A stretch of DNA of 64,000 nt, from assembly GCA_963663975.2 (NCBI GenBank), contig CAXXRA010000015.1, positions 1,302,001 through 1,366,000 of the forward strand. The letters run 5' to 3'. Positions 8,615 through 17,956 of this stretch are shown here, in pieces. The first letter of the stretch is position 1. Every line of letters begins with the position of its first letter. Both the position numbers and the translations under genes were made by a program. This stretch comes from JANQRX01 sp963663975 (GTDB lineage Bacteria; Pseudomonadota; Alphaproteobacteria; Rhizobiales; Kaistiaceae). The notes under the pieces are model-generated. The model did no database searches, was not told the DNA's origin, and saw only the letters and a program-made list of their open reading frames with translations.

Positions 8615-9904
8615 ATGACGACAACCGACCAGGCGACAGAAGCGCACAATGCGAGCTTGGCGCCCCGCCATGAGGCCGCCTTCCAATCACTGGCCGAGGG
8701 GTTGTCCGCGGCCGGGCACGAGGTGGATGGGCTGGTCAAGCGGATCGGCGCCTTCGGTGTCGCCGTGCCGTCCTGGGGTGTCGGCACCGGCGGGACACGT
8801 TTTGCGCGTTTTCCCGGCGACGGTGAGCCGCGGCACATCTTCGACAAGCTCGACGACTGCGCGGTCATCAACGCGCTGTCGCGCGCCACGCCTTCGGTGT
8901 CGCTCCATTTTCCCTGGGACACGCCGGACGATGCCACCGCGCTCAGAGACTACGCGGCCGATCTGGGCATCGTCTTCGATGCGGTCAATTCGAACACCTT
9001 TCAGGATCAGCCGGGCCAGAAGCTGTCGTACAAATTCGGCAGCCTGACCCACACCGACGCAGCGGTGCGACAACAGGCGATCGACCACAACCTTGCCTGC
9101 ATCGAAACCGGGAAAGCCATCGGATCAAAGGCGCTGACGGTATGGATCGGCGACGGTTCCAACTTCCCCGGCCAGGCGCACTTCACCGGAACCTTCGAGC
9201 GGTATCTGGAGTCCATGCGCGCAATCTATGGCGCTCTTCCGACCGACTGGCGGCTGCTTCTGGAACACAAGATCCATGAGCCGGCGTTTTACTCCACGGT
9301 GATCCAGGATTGGGGTTCAAGCTACCTCGCCGCGAACGAGCTCGGCGAGCAAGCGCAATGCCTGGTCGACCTCGGCCACCACGCGCCGACCGTCAATATC
9401 GAGATGATCGTTGCCCGGCTGATCCAGTTCGGCAAACTCGGCGGCTTTCACTTCAACGATTCAAAGTATGGCGATGATGATCTCGATGCCGGACTGATCA
9501 ATCCGTATCAGCTGTTCCTGGTCTGCAACGAACTGGTCGATGCCGAAACCAACCATCCCGAACGGTTGGGGCGACCGGCCTACATGCTCGACCAGTCCCA
9601 CAATGTGACCGATCCGATCGAAAGCCTGATGATCAGCGCGGTCGAAGTGCAGCGCGCGTACGCCCAGGCCCTGCTCGTCGATCGGCCCCGGCTGGCGGCC
9701 TGCCAGGAGGCCAATGACGCCTTGATGGCCAGCGAGACACTGAAGACCGCGTTCCGCACCGACGTTTCGTCCCTGCTGGCGGAGGCCAGGCGCCTGCGGG
9801 GCGGGGCGATCGACCCGGTCGGCGCCTACCGGGCGTCCGGCTACCGCGCCCGCGTGGCCAGGGACCGACCGGCGATCGCGCAAGGGTCAAGCGGCATCGT
9901 CTGA
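8615..9904 (+). CDS. rhaI: L-rhamnose isomerase of the RhaI type
   Basis: A 429-residue TIM-barrel isomerase, L-rhamnose catabolism isomerase family, converting L-rhamnose to L-rhamnulose. Visible metal-site and active-site stretches are LLLEHKIHEPAFY, VDLGHHAPTVNIE and GGFHFNDSKYGDDDLDAG. The ATG at 8615 was chosen because an earlier frame start would overlap deep into rhaD, and the homologous protein begins near it. It completes the catabolic pair with rhaD in one rightward operon. Confidence 0.9.
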   Translation: MTTTDQATEAHNASLAPRHEAAFQSLAEGLSAAGHEVDGLVKRIGAFGVAVPSWGVGTGGTRFARFPGDGEPRHIFDKLDDCAVINALSRATPSVSLHFPWDTPDDATALRDYAADLGIVFDAVNSNTFQDQPGQKLSYKFGSLTHTDAAVRQQAIDHNLACIETGKAIGSKALTVWIGDGSNFPGQAHFTGTFERYLESMRAIYGALPTDWRLLLEHKIHEPAFYSTVIQDWGSSYLAANELGEQAQCLVDLGHHAPTVNIEMIVARLIQFGKLGGFHFNDSKYGDDDLDAGLINPYQLFLVCNELVDAETNHPERLGRPAYMLDQSHNVTDPIESLMISAVEVQRAYAQALLVDRPRLAACQEANDALMASETLKTAFRTDVSSLLAEARRLRGGAIDPVGAYRASGYRARVARDRPAIAQGSSGIV

Positions 9905-9911
9905 CCGGCGC

Positions 9912-9953
9912 GGAGCGGATTTTCGACGCGCTCCTTCGATCCGTCCTTTTTTT
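9912..9953 (+). terminator. Possible terminator after rhaI
   Basis: A GGAGCG/CGCTCC stem (9912-9934, 11-nt loop) is followed by a run of seven T (9947-9953). The T-run starts 12 nt after the stem, so this is an imperfect intrinsic terminator at best. It is placed correctly for the end of the rhaDI operon. Confidence 0.35.
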
Positions 9954-9999
9954 CGTTCGACCCGATGGTCGCGGCAGCAGGCTGCCGGCGAGACCGCTG

Positions 10000-10655
10000 T
10001 CAATCAAAGAGCTCGGCGATCTTGTCCGCCACCGCCTGCCCGAGAGCTGCATGGGCCTCAGGGTCGAGGTGAAACCCGTCCATCTCGCTCGATTCGATCA
10101 CCGTGCCGGCGTCGAGGAAATGCACGTTGCGGTCCTCGGCCATGCGCCTGTACGCCCCAGCGAGGCGCCGGGACTTTTCCGGCGCGCCGTCAAACATGTC
10201 CGTATATTCCTTCAGATTGTCCCTGGTCGGCGGCGGCGCGATGATCAGGACATCCGGAACACCGGCGTCGCGGCCGACGCCCTCGCCCGGACCGATACCG
10301 GCCGACCTGATATCGTCCACCAGGCGCCGACGCCGGCGGCGATTTCGGCGGCCGGCTTGTTGAAACGGATCTTCAGATCATTGGTGCCGAGCATCACCAC
10401 GACCAGATCGAGCGGGCGGTGGCTCAGCAGGCACGGCGTGAGATAGGTCCGGCCATTGCGGTCCAGTCCTTCGACCGGATCGTCGCTGACGGTGGTGCGG
10501 CCCGGCAGACCCTCCTCGATCACCAGCCAGCCGGATCCAAGCCGGCTGGACAGGACGCCGGGCCAGCGCTCGTGGGGGGCGTAGCGGCCGTCCGGCCGCG
10601 CCACCGTGGCGGCGCCCCAGGTGTTGGAATCACCGTAGCAAAGGACCGTTTTCAC
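10000..10655 (-). pseudogene. SGNH/GDSL-family hydrolase, apparent -1 frameshift
   Basis: Two reading frames together give one complete SGNH hydrolase (arylesterase/lysophospholipase-like, about 218 residues). The first frame, from GTG 10653-10655, has the nucleophile block CYGDSNTWG and block III LGTND. The second frame, ending at 10000, has the catalytic DGFHLD block. The frames meet near 10320, where one extra C would restore GVGALVDDI. All catalytic blocks are present, so a sequencing deletion is more likely than true decay. The substrate is unknown. Confidence 0.75.
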
Positions 10656-10836
10656 GTGTGTCGCCGCCGCTCCCCCGGCTAGATCGACCGAACCAAGCCC
10701 GTCGCGCCCGCAATTACCAACACGAAAAGGATTGCACAACCAGCCGGCGGCCAGATCTCGGTCGGCACGGGCGGGGGCGGGGGGTGCGGCGTCAAACTCC
10801 GGTCGCCGGGGAGTCGATCTGCGACCCGGACGGCTG

Positions 10837-10963
10837 GTGGTTCGAATCGATCGTTTCGAACCCCTAGATCATTGACCGATGGATCAACTTATCGGGACAT
10901 TACAATGCCTTACGATTATTCATCGACAAGCTTGTCTGGACTCAAGATGTCCCGGTTGATCCA
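10837..10963 (-). repeat. R2 dispersed hairpin repeat, copy a
   Basis: First of three R2 copies. It has two parts: a small hairpin GGTTCGAA/TTCGAACC (10839-10862) and a long imperfect hairpin. The long hairpin's arms are TGGATCAAC-TTAT-CGGGACAT (10880-10900) and ATGTCCCGGTTGATCCA (10947-10963). The outer end of the long stem directly touches the TAG stop of the herA-like gene. This copy has a G-C pair where the other two copies have A-T, a compensatory change. Confidence 0.75.
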
Positions 10964-12682
10964 CTAACCGGTTTTTCGCGGCAGCAACGAGGCCCCCAGG
11001 CCGTCATCGACCGGACCAAGCTCGGCGACCTTGTCGAGATCCGACAGGCCGCTCCGCTTGGTGCTGCTGATCGTCGCGTCGCGCCACCGCTCGACCACAG
11101 CCCCCAGGAAGTCGGCGTCGATCGCCGCGGCACCGGGCAGGACCAGTGCGCCGGTCTGGCTGCGCGGAATTCGGTCGGCGGGGAGATCCATGAACCGGAT
11201 GCGGGTCGGCAGGGGTACGCCCTCGCCGAAGGCGATTGCTTCGCGGTTGCCCAGTGAGGACAGAAAATCGACCATGCTGGCACCGGCATCCGGCACCGCC
11301 GCCTTGATGATCGTCTTGTCGCGCTCATTGGCAAGCCGCATGGCGAAAACCGTACTGCACTGCGAAAGGATGGTCGGATCGAGGTCGGCCGGCCGCTGGG
11401 TGATGGCGCCGAGATAGACGCTGTATTTGCGCCCTTCCTTGGCGATCCTGGCAAGCGCCTTTCTCGTCGGTCCGAAACCTATACTGGCGTCGGCGGTGGC
11501 GTAACGATGCGCCTCCTCACAGGCAACCAGGATGGGCGCGGCGCCGTCGCTCCACACGCCAAACTCGAACGCCATGCGACACAGGACGGAGACGACAGCG
11601 TCCAGCACTTCGCCGGGAAAACCGGCCAGATGCATGACGGTGATCGGTTTGCCACCCGCCGGCAGGCGGAAAAGGTCCGCCAACACCGCCGCCATGATGT
11701 CCTGAACGTAGAGATTGTCGAACATGAAGCGATAACGGGAATCGTTACCCAGGGTCTCGATGCGCCCGATCAGCCGGAAATATTTGATCCGCACCGAGCG
11801 GTTTTCGAGCTTGCCGATCTCATCATTGATCAGCCCGACAAGATCGGAGATCCGGTAGGGAACGGGGGTATCGGCGGTGAAGCCGGTACCCAACCGGCGA
11901 AGGCTGCCTTTCTTGCCCGCGGCCTCGCCGGCAAAGCGGGCCTTGGCGATCGGGATCAGCTCCTGCAGCAGTTCGGTCTCCTCTTCGACGCCCGGCCGCC
12001 CGCGGAAAATGACATCGACGGTTTCCTCGAAGTTGAACAGCCAGAAGGGCAGTGTGAGGTTTTTCGGGCTGATGACGTGGGCCATCTCGCCGAAACACTC
12101 GCCGTATTCGTTGTGGGGGTCGATCAGGAATATTCTGAGATCGGCCTTCTTGCGCAGAATCTCCTGCATAAGAAGGGCAACCACCGTGGACTTGCCGACG
12201 CCGGTGGTGCCCAGGACCGCGAAATGCTTGCGCAGGAGTTCCTCGAAATTGACCAGGGCGTGGATCGAACCGTCCAGCCGCAACCGGCCGATATCGATCG
12301 TCTCGGCGCCTGCGATCCGGTGCACGACGGAAACATCTTCGCCCCTCAGCCGGGTGACGCAACTGCCGATCAGGGGGTAGTTGGAAATGCCGCGCTGGAA
12401 ATATGCCTCGGCCGATCCGTACTGGCGGATCTCCCCCATGAAGTCGATATCGGCCTGCAGAAACTTCTGAACGGCACTGTCGGAGGCCTCCGGCGATGCC
12501 CTCGACATGTGAACGACCGTACCGACGATGAGCGAGCCATTGCTGAGCACGCCGACCAGATGACCGACGGTCAGGCTGGTATCGCTGGCCTGGCCGGTAT
12601 GCTCCCGTTCTGTCAGGCGCGCAGTCGCGCCGGAGCCGTTGACACTGACGATTCTGCCAAGTTCGGAGACTTCTGGTTGCAC
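10964..12682 (-). CDS. HerA-type ATPase / DNA translocase (DUF87)
   Basis: A 572-residue FtsK/HerA-class ATPase. The N-terminal HAS-barrel-like part runs from ELGRIVSVNGSG to about residue 60. Walker A is GTTGVGKST (about residue 155), then FLIDPHNEYGE; a Walker-B-like segment is ILVACEEAHRYA, and GAITQRPADLDPTILSQC is the family region near the C-terminus. HerA proteins pump DNA in end-resection with NurA nuclease, or form defence complexes with Sir2, DUF4297 or other effectors. No nuclease or effector gene lies next to it here, so its partner is unknown. R2-a abuts its stop codon. Confidence 0.85.
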   Translation of the reverse strand: MQPEVSELGRIVSVNGSGATARLTEREHTGQASDTSLTVGHLVGVLSNGSLIVGTVVHMSRASPEASDSAVQKFLQADIDFMGEIRQYGSAEAYFQRGISNYPLIGSCVTRLRGEDVSVVHRIAGAETIDIGRLRLDGSIHALVNFEELLRKHFAVLGTTGVGKSTVVALLMQEILRKKADLRIFLIDPHNEYGECFGEMAHVISPKNLTLPFWLFNFEETVDVIFRGRPGVEEETELLQELIPIAKARFAGEAAGKKGSLRRLGTGFTADTPVPYRISDLVGLINDEIGKLENRSVRIKYFRLIGRIETLGNDSRYRFMFDNLYVQDIMAAVLADLFRLPAGGKPITVMHLAGFPGEVLDAVVSVLCRMAFEFGVWSDGAAPILVACEEAHRYATADASIGFGPTRKALARIAKEGRKYSVYLGAITQRPADLDPTILSQCSTVFAMRLANERDKTIIKAAVPDAGASMVDFLSSLGNREAIAFGEGVPLPTRIRFMDLPADRIPRSQTGALVLPGAAAIDADFLGAVVERWRDATISSTKRSGLSDLDKVAELGPVDDGLGASLLPRKTG

Positions 12683-12914
12683 AATTGCTGCCTCTGAAAG
12701 GACGAGGGCCCTCTAACAAACGCCGTGAATATTGGCGAAAAAGGTAAACAGCCCGTCATTATGGGGGCCGTTTCGATTCGACGGGTGAGCCGACGCCGGA
12801 GACCCGTCTCTGCCGGGCCGAGGACATCAACCCGCATCTACGCCGACAGGATCGACACCGGCCGAGGCGAGCCGCTGGTCAGAGTTGGTAAAAAAGGGCT
12901 CCAGCCGCCGATCC

Positions 12915-14411
12915 TCATCGAGCCGTCAGCGTCCGGCGAACCGCGTCGCGCCAGCCGGCATAGCGGCGGTCCATCGCTTGCGCATCGCCGGCCGGTTCGA
13001 AGCGGCGCTCGCGCCGCCAGGTCTTGGCAAACTCGTCCGGCGGCGGGCAGATTCCGGTGGCCAGCCCGGCCAGATAGGCCGCACCGAGGGCGGTGGTTTC
13101 CCCGACTTGCGGCCGGTCCACCGGCGCCCCCAGCATGTCGGCCAGAAATTGCATCAGCCAGTCATTGGCAACCATGCCGCCATCGACCCGCAGTACGGTT
13201 TCGTCCGCCGCCGCCGCGTCCTGCCAGTCGCCGCGCATGGCCTCGATCAGGTCACGGGTCTGGAACGCCACCGATTCCAACGCCGCCCTGGCGATCTCCT
13301 TGGGTCCGGTTGCCCGGGTCATGCCGAACAGCGCCGCGCGGGCCTCTGCATCCCAATAGGGCGCGCCGAGGCCGACGAAGGCCGGGACCAGATAGAGCGA
13401 CTGGCCGTCATCGGCGGCGGCGGCCAGTGCCGCGGTTTCGGCCGCGCTGGCGACAAGGCCGAGACCGTCGCGGAGCCATTGCACGGTGGCGCCGGCGGAA
13501 AAGATCGCCCCCTCCAGGGCAAAGGTCCGCTTACCGCCAAGCTGATAGGCGACGGTCGTCAGCAGCCGGTTCTTCGAGGGCACCAGCGTGTCGCCGGTAT
13601 TCAGCAGGGTGAAGGCGCCGGTGCCGTAGGTGGATTTGGCCATGCCCGGCCGAAAGCACGCCTGGCCGACCGTCGCGGCCTGCTGATCACCGGCGACGCC
13701 GCCGATATTGATCGCACCGCCGAACAGGTCAGGATCGGTCGTTCCAAGGTCGCCGCTCGAATCCCGGATCTCAGGCAGAAGCGAACTGGGGACGCCGAAC
13801 ATCGCGCCGAGCTCGTCGCTGAAGTCTCCCGCCCGCACGTCATAAAGCAGGGTGCGGCAGGCGTTGGTGGCGTCGGTGGCATGGAGCCGGCCACCGGTCA
13901 GCCGCCACAACAGGAAGGTATCGACGGTGCCGAACGCCAGTTCGCCGCGCTCCGCCCGCGCCCGCGCGCCGTCGACATGGTCGAGCAGCCAGGCGATTTT
14001 GGTAGCGGAGAAATAGGGGTCGAGCAGCAACCCGGTTTGCTCGGTGACCGTCGCCTCCAGTCCGCGCTCGCGCATCGCCGCGCAGGCCGCGGCGGTCCGT
14101 CTGTCCTGCCAGACGATGGCGTTGTGGATCGGCTGCCCGGTGGCACGATCCCAGATGATGGTGGTCTCGCGCTGATTGGTGATGCCGAGGCCGGCGATGT
14201 CGGACGCCGCCAGGCCGGTTTTTTCAAGCACGCCGCGGACCATCTCTACGGTGGTGCGCCACAGATCCTCCGGATCGTGCTCGACCCAGCCCGAATCGGG
14301 GAAATGCTGCGGGAATTCCTGCTGCTCGGTGCCGACAACCGACAGCTCCCGGTCGAACACGATTGCGCGCGTCGACGTGGTGCCCTGGTCGATGGCGATA
14401 AGATGGGTCAC
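12915..14411 (-). CDS. glpK: Glycerol kinase
   Basis: A 498-residue FGGY kinase that phosphorylates glycerol to glycerol-3-phosphate. The N-terminus has THLIAIDQGTTSTRAIVFD and the middle AIVWQDRRTA. GlpK-type signatures include KSTYGTGAF, GAIFSAGATVQWLRDGL and the C-terminal LRVDGGMVANDWLMQFLADML. The GTG at 14409-14411 is chosen: it gives the normal GlpK N-terminus and is preceded by GGGGAGGGA. It stands alone, with no glpF or glpD beside it. Length is normal and no defect is seen. Confidence 0.95.
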   Translation of the reverse strand: MTHLIAIDQGTTSTRAIVFDRELSVVGTEQQEFPQHFPDSGWVEHDPEDLWRTTVEMVRGVLEKTGLAASDIAGLGITNQRETTIIWDRATGQPIHNAIVWQDRRTAAACAAMRERGLEATVTEQTGLLLDPYFSATKIAWLLDHVDGARARAERGELAFGTVDTFLLWRLTGGRLHATDATNACRTLLYDVRAGDFSDELGAMFGVPSSLLPEIRDSSGDLGTTDPDLFGGAINIGGVAGDQQAATVGQACFRPGMAKSTYGTGAFTLLNTGDTLVPSKNRLLTTVAYQLGGKRTFALEGAIFSAGATVQWLRDGLGLVASAAETAALAAAADDGQSLYLVPAFVGLGAPYWDAEARAALFGMTRATGPKEIARAALESVAFQTRDLIEAMRGDWQDAAAADETVLRVDGGMVANDWLMQFLADMLGAPVDRPQVGETTALGAAYLAGLATGICPPPDEFAKTWRRERRFEPAGDAQAMDRRYAGWRDAVRRTLTAR

Positions 14412-14706
14412 GGCTATCCCTCCCCGGCGGGCTGATTGGTCCCGGTCGCGTCGCCATCCGGTGTTCCGGGCAACCGGCAAAACGGGTGATCCCTCCTAGG
14501 TGCGGCGGAGCGCGCCTGTCAACGGCGCCACGCCTCCCGGCCGTGTGGCCGACACCGCCTCGCCCAGCGAATCGGCTGTGGGAAATGGCGGTGCAATCCC
14601 CTAGACAGCGAGGCACGCGTGGAACACCCATAGCGAGCGACCCATACCTGTCATCACCGGGGCCCGCTGCCACGCGTTCGCAGACGCAGGATGATCGAGG
14701 AGCCGT

Positions 14707-15392
14707 ATGACGTACAAATCCGAGACTCTGAAATTCACCGCCACACCAGAACACGGCGCGAGGTGTCGGCCATACTCGACCGTTCAGAGACGGCCAAGTC
14801 TCTGATGGTGTTGGGGCACGGCTCCGGGTCGAATATGCATGTTCCATTCATGGCCGGGCTCAGCGATGCGCTGGTGAAAGCCGGCGTGGCTACTTTCAGG
14901 TATGAATTTCCCTATTCGGAGCGGAACGACTTTGTTCCGTACTCCGATGTGGATCCGGACGAGCCCGACGTGCTGATTGCCACGGTAAGGAAGGCCGTTG
15001 AAACCGCGGCCGCAAAGGCGCCTGACCTACCCCTGTTCGCGGGCGGGCATTCCATGAGCGGACAAATGACCTCAATTGCCAGTTCTCAATCACCCTTGCC
15101 AAAGGTCCGCGGCATGATCCTCCTGGCGTTTCCGCTCAAGGGAGATATGGAACGCGCGGCGCACTTCCCGGATTCAGCCGATCCCCTGCTCTTCCTCCAA
15201 GGCACGGAAGATAACCTCGCCGATGTGGATCAGATCAGGACTGTGGTCGACAGCATCGGCGCCGGAGCAACGCTTCGGTTGGTGGAATCGGCCAACCACG
15301 GATTCAGGGTGCCCGGGAGAGATGATGAAGAGGTTGCCCACGAATTGGCGCGAGCCATTGCCGATTGGATAGCCAGTTTGATCCGAGAGTGA
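14707..15392 (+). pseudogene. Alpha/beta hydrolase (KANL3/TEX30-like family), apparent -1 frameshift
   Basis: A 227-residue alpha/beta hydrolase of the small dienelactone-hydrolase-like group. The true start is probably the ATG at 14707, after GAGGAG; it reads MTYKSETLKFTATPEHGA and then loses frame near 14760. The rest is read in another frame from EVSAILDR to the stop. One extra G would join the two. Visible catalytic elements are GHSMSG (nucleophile Ser), EDNLAD (Asp) and ANHGF (His). The frame running through to 15392 could begin at 14691, but its first residues do not fit the family. Confidence 0.7.
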
Positions 15393-15423
15393 CGAGTTCC
15401 CACTGAAAGCCGCACGAAGGAAG

Positions 15424-17067
15424 ATGATGACGGACCCATCCTCGGACACCACCGGCAGCCAAGAAAACCCCGGCACCTGGTCGCCACTGAAAAACCGGCT
15501 GTTTGCCACGCTGCTGCTGGTCAATCTGTTCACCATGCTGGCGGTGTTCATGAACGGCTTGGCCGGTGCCTGGGTGCTGACCGACATCACCGATTCGCCG
15601 GCCGTCGTCGCCTCGCTCCAGTTCGCCCTGGCGCTGCCGGCCTTCCTGCTGGCCCTGTTTGCCGGAGCACTGGCCGATATCGTCAGCCGCAAGACGATCA
15701 TCCTGATCGCTCAGTCGGGTTCGGTGGTCGTCGCCGGGTGTTTTGCGCTGCTGTCGGCGCTTGATGCCCACACGGCTGCAACCGTGCTCGGCCTGACCGC
15801 AGCACTTGGAGCCTTCACTGCGCTGGCGGGGCCGGCGTGGATCGCCATCATCCCCGGGCTGGTCCCGCGCGCGGAACTGGCTGGGGCGATGACCCTCAGC
15901 TCGGCCGGGATGAGCGGTGCCATGGCGGTCGGTCCGGCCGTCGCCGGTGCGGTCATTGCTGGCGCCGGCCCGACGGTGGTCTTCATTCTGAACGTGGTGG
16001 TGCTGGGCGGTGCAGTGTTTGTGCTGCGGGTATGGCAACCGGCACCGCGAACCGGGTTGCCGGCCGAGCATCTTGCCTCGGCTGTCCGAATTGGCCTCCA
16101 GTATGTTCGCTATGATCGGCCGCTCAAGGTGGTGATCGGCAAGATCGTCCCGTTTGCACTGACCGGCATCGCCTTGATGGCCCTTCTCCCGGCCATTGCC
16201 CGGTTCGAACTCGGGGCGGGCCCGGCCATGTTCGGCCTGCTCTCCGGTGCCGGCGGCATCGGCGCGGTGGTCGCGCTGCTGGCGATGCCGGCGATTCGCC
16301 GGAAGATCGGCCCCGACGTGATCATCCTCGCCGCGATGTTGATCGAGGCCGGGGTGTTCGTCGGCTTGGCGACGACCGACAGCCTGGTGGTCGCATTCGT
16401 CGTTCTGGTCGTTGCCGGGGCGGCAATCCTGGCGCTGGTTTCGACAATCATGACGGTTCTCCAGATCGTGCTTCCGGCATGGATCAGAGGCCGCGGCGTG
16501 GTGGTGTATCTGCTCACATTGCAGGGGTCGTTCGCCATCGGCGCGGTGGTGTGGGGAACGGTGGCAGAACAAACGAGCCTGCAGACCGCGCTCCTCGTCG
16601 CCGCAGCGGTCATGGTGATCTCCGCGGTGGCGACGATGCCGTTGCGGCTCCGCGACTACATGGAGTTGGACACCGATGTTGCGCACATCCTCGATGAGGT
16701 GCCGACCGTCACCTGCCTGGATGATAGCGACGGCCCCATTCTCGTCACGGCCAACTGGGAGATCGAGCCCGAACGGCGCGACGATTTCATCGCGGCCATG
16801 CGCAACGTCCGCAAGGCGCTCAAGCGGAGCGGCGCTGTCAGCGTTCACCTGGTTGAAGACGTCGAACGGCCGGGGCATATGCTTGAATCGTTCACCATGG
16901 CAACCTGGTCGGAATACCGGCGTCTGCCGCAGCGCGCGACCATGGTTGAAAAGGCCATCCATGACGCCCTCGTCGAGGCCGCCGGCCCCGACCTGCCCGG
17001 CCTGACGGTCCACCGGGAAATCCGATTGGGGTCGTGGCGCGGTCGGTCCACCGGCAGCGGAACCTGA
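15424..17067 (+). CDS. MFS transporter of the MFS_3/EntS type with C-terminal barrel-like domain
   Basis: A 547-residue protein. Residues 1-410 form about 11-12 membrane segments of the enterobactin-exporter-like MFS_3 family, with GALADIVSRK between helices 2 and 3. The last 110 residues form a soluble domain with VTANWEIEPERRDDFI and FTMATWSEYRRLPQR, resembling the dimeric alpha-beta barrel tail common in this family. It likely exports a small molecule; the substrate cannot be read. It follows the hydrolase gene by 31 bp in the same direction. Confidence 0.85.
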   Translation: MMTDPSSDTTGSQENPGTWSPLKNRLFATLLLVNLFTMLAVFMNGLAGAWVLTDITDSPAVVASLQFALALPAFLLALFAGALADIVSRKTIILIAQSGSVVVAGCFALLSALDAHTAATVLGLTAALGAFTALAGPAWIAIIPGLVPRAELAGAMTLSSAGMSGAMAVGPAVAGAVIAGAGPTVVFILNVVVLGGAVFVLRVWQPAPRTGLPAEHLASAVRIGLQYVRYDRPLKVVIGKIVPFALTGIALMALLPAIARFELGAGPAMFGLLSGAGGIGAVVALLAMPAIRRKIGPDVIILAAMLIEAGVFVGLATTDSLVVAFVVLVVAGAAILALVSTIMTVLQIVLPAWIRGRGVVVYLLTLQGSFAIGAVVWGTVAEQTSLQTALLVAAAVMVISAVATMPLRLRDYMELDTDVAHILDEVPTVTCLDDSDGPILVTANWEIEPERRDDFIAAMRNVRKALKRSGAVSVHLVEDVERPGHMLESFTMATWSEYRRLPQRATMVEKAIHDALVEAAGPDLPGLTVHREIRLGSWRGRSTGSGT

Positions 17068-17411
17068 CGGCACCTTGCCAGCCCCCCGCCCCTGACGTCC
17101 ATTTCAGGCATGTTCACGGGCACGGAACGCCCTCGGGCTGTTCGCGACCGATCTCCGCACCGAGTTCGATATCGACGCCCTGACCCTGCTTGTCAGTACC
17201 CATTGCAGCAGGTGAGCCGGATTTCGGATCATTCGGCAACAGCGCCCTGATGGGGGGCAGCGTGGAAAGGATGGATGTCCACTTTTCGGCCGACAACCGC
17301 CGGCGGGGCCGGCCGTCGGTTATTCCCACTTAACGCCATTCGCAGCCGTCGGCAGCTGGCCATCAACGGAAATACATGGCCTTCGATCCATTCGCCGGGC
17401 ATACCGGAGCG
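17068..17411. other. Intergenic region with no recognisable feature
   Basis: This 344-bp stretch lies between two convergent genes (MFS transporter and SnoaL-like). A short leftward reading frame (17114-17329) shows no recognisable family or ribosome-binding site. No clear terminator was seen. Confidence 0.5.
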
Positions 17412-17824
17412 TTACGCCCAACCCAACTGCTTGAGTGAATGCCCGTCATTCCAGATCTTTGTCATGTGCCGAATCTTGTCGCCGTCAAAGTCGAAGACGT
17501 AGACGTAATCTCCGGCCAGCTTGTTGCCGGTCGGCGGAAACGGGCCGCCCTCGCCGGTCTGGGTTCCGTGGACGATCGCATAGATCGAAACCGACCCGCG
17601 CCGCGCATCGGTCCCGACCGCCTTGATCTCAGGGCGCATGTCCGGGAGCGGCGTGAAGAGCCCTTGACCCATGCCACATAGCCTTCGACGGAGTTGACCT
17701 CGGCCAGGGCGTCAGCCTGGCAGGGAAAAGTCGCACCCTCGTGGCACCAGGCCTTGCAGATGTCCCAGTCCTTGCCGGTCTCGCAGGCAGCGAAAAACAT
17801 CGTCGCGCTTTCATTGATTGACAT
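17412..17824 (-). pseudogene. SnoaL-like / NTF2-fold protein, apparent -1 frameshift
   Basis: About 137 residues in two frames. It starts at ATG 17822-17824 with MSINESATMFFAACETGKDW, continues to GYVAWVKG, then shifts near 17668 and resumes as LFTPLPDMRPEIKAVGTD through to the stop at 17412. One extra G in the GGG run would restore the frame. The fold is that of SnoaL-like polyketide-cyclase or NTF2-like proteins, small cone-shaped domains of varied function. It lies downstream of the TetR gene on the same strand, with a likely TetR operator in front. Confidence 0.7.
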
Positions 17825-17903
17825 GCAGGTCGTCCCCCAGTCGTGAGGCTGTTCGCCTCGATCCAAAAAACCTGGTGCCTCAGGCCCGGCACCCCGACTG
17901 TAC

Positions 17904-17916
17904 AATATTAAAATGA
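17904..17916 (-). promoter_or_regulatory. Probable TetR operator in front of the SnoaL-like gene
   Basis: The minus strand reads TCATTTTAATATT here, identical over 13 bp to the sequence just upstream of the TetR gene (18554-18566). The extended site TAAAACAATCATTTTA is an imperfect palindrome. It lies about 80 bp upstream of the SnoaL-like start. Confidence 0.5.
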
Positions 17917-17956
17917 TTGTTTTAGAAAGTCTACTTTAAAACGGTTGGACACGGAA

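Noticed and set aside
10839..10862. TTCGAATC-type T-arm motif suggesting another tRNA
   Set aside because: No acceptor or anticodon stem fits; the motif belongs to the small hairpin of repeat R2 and recurs at 24170 and 25396.
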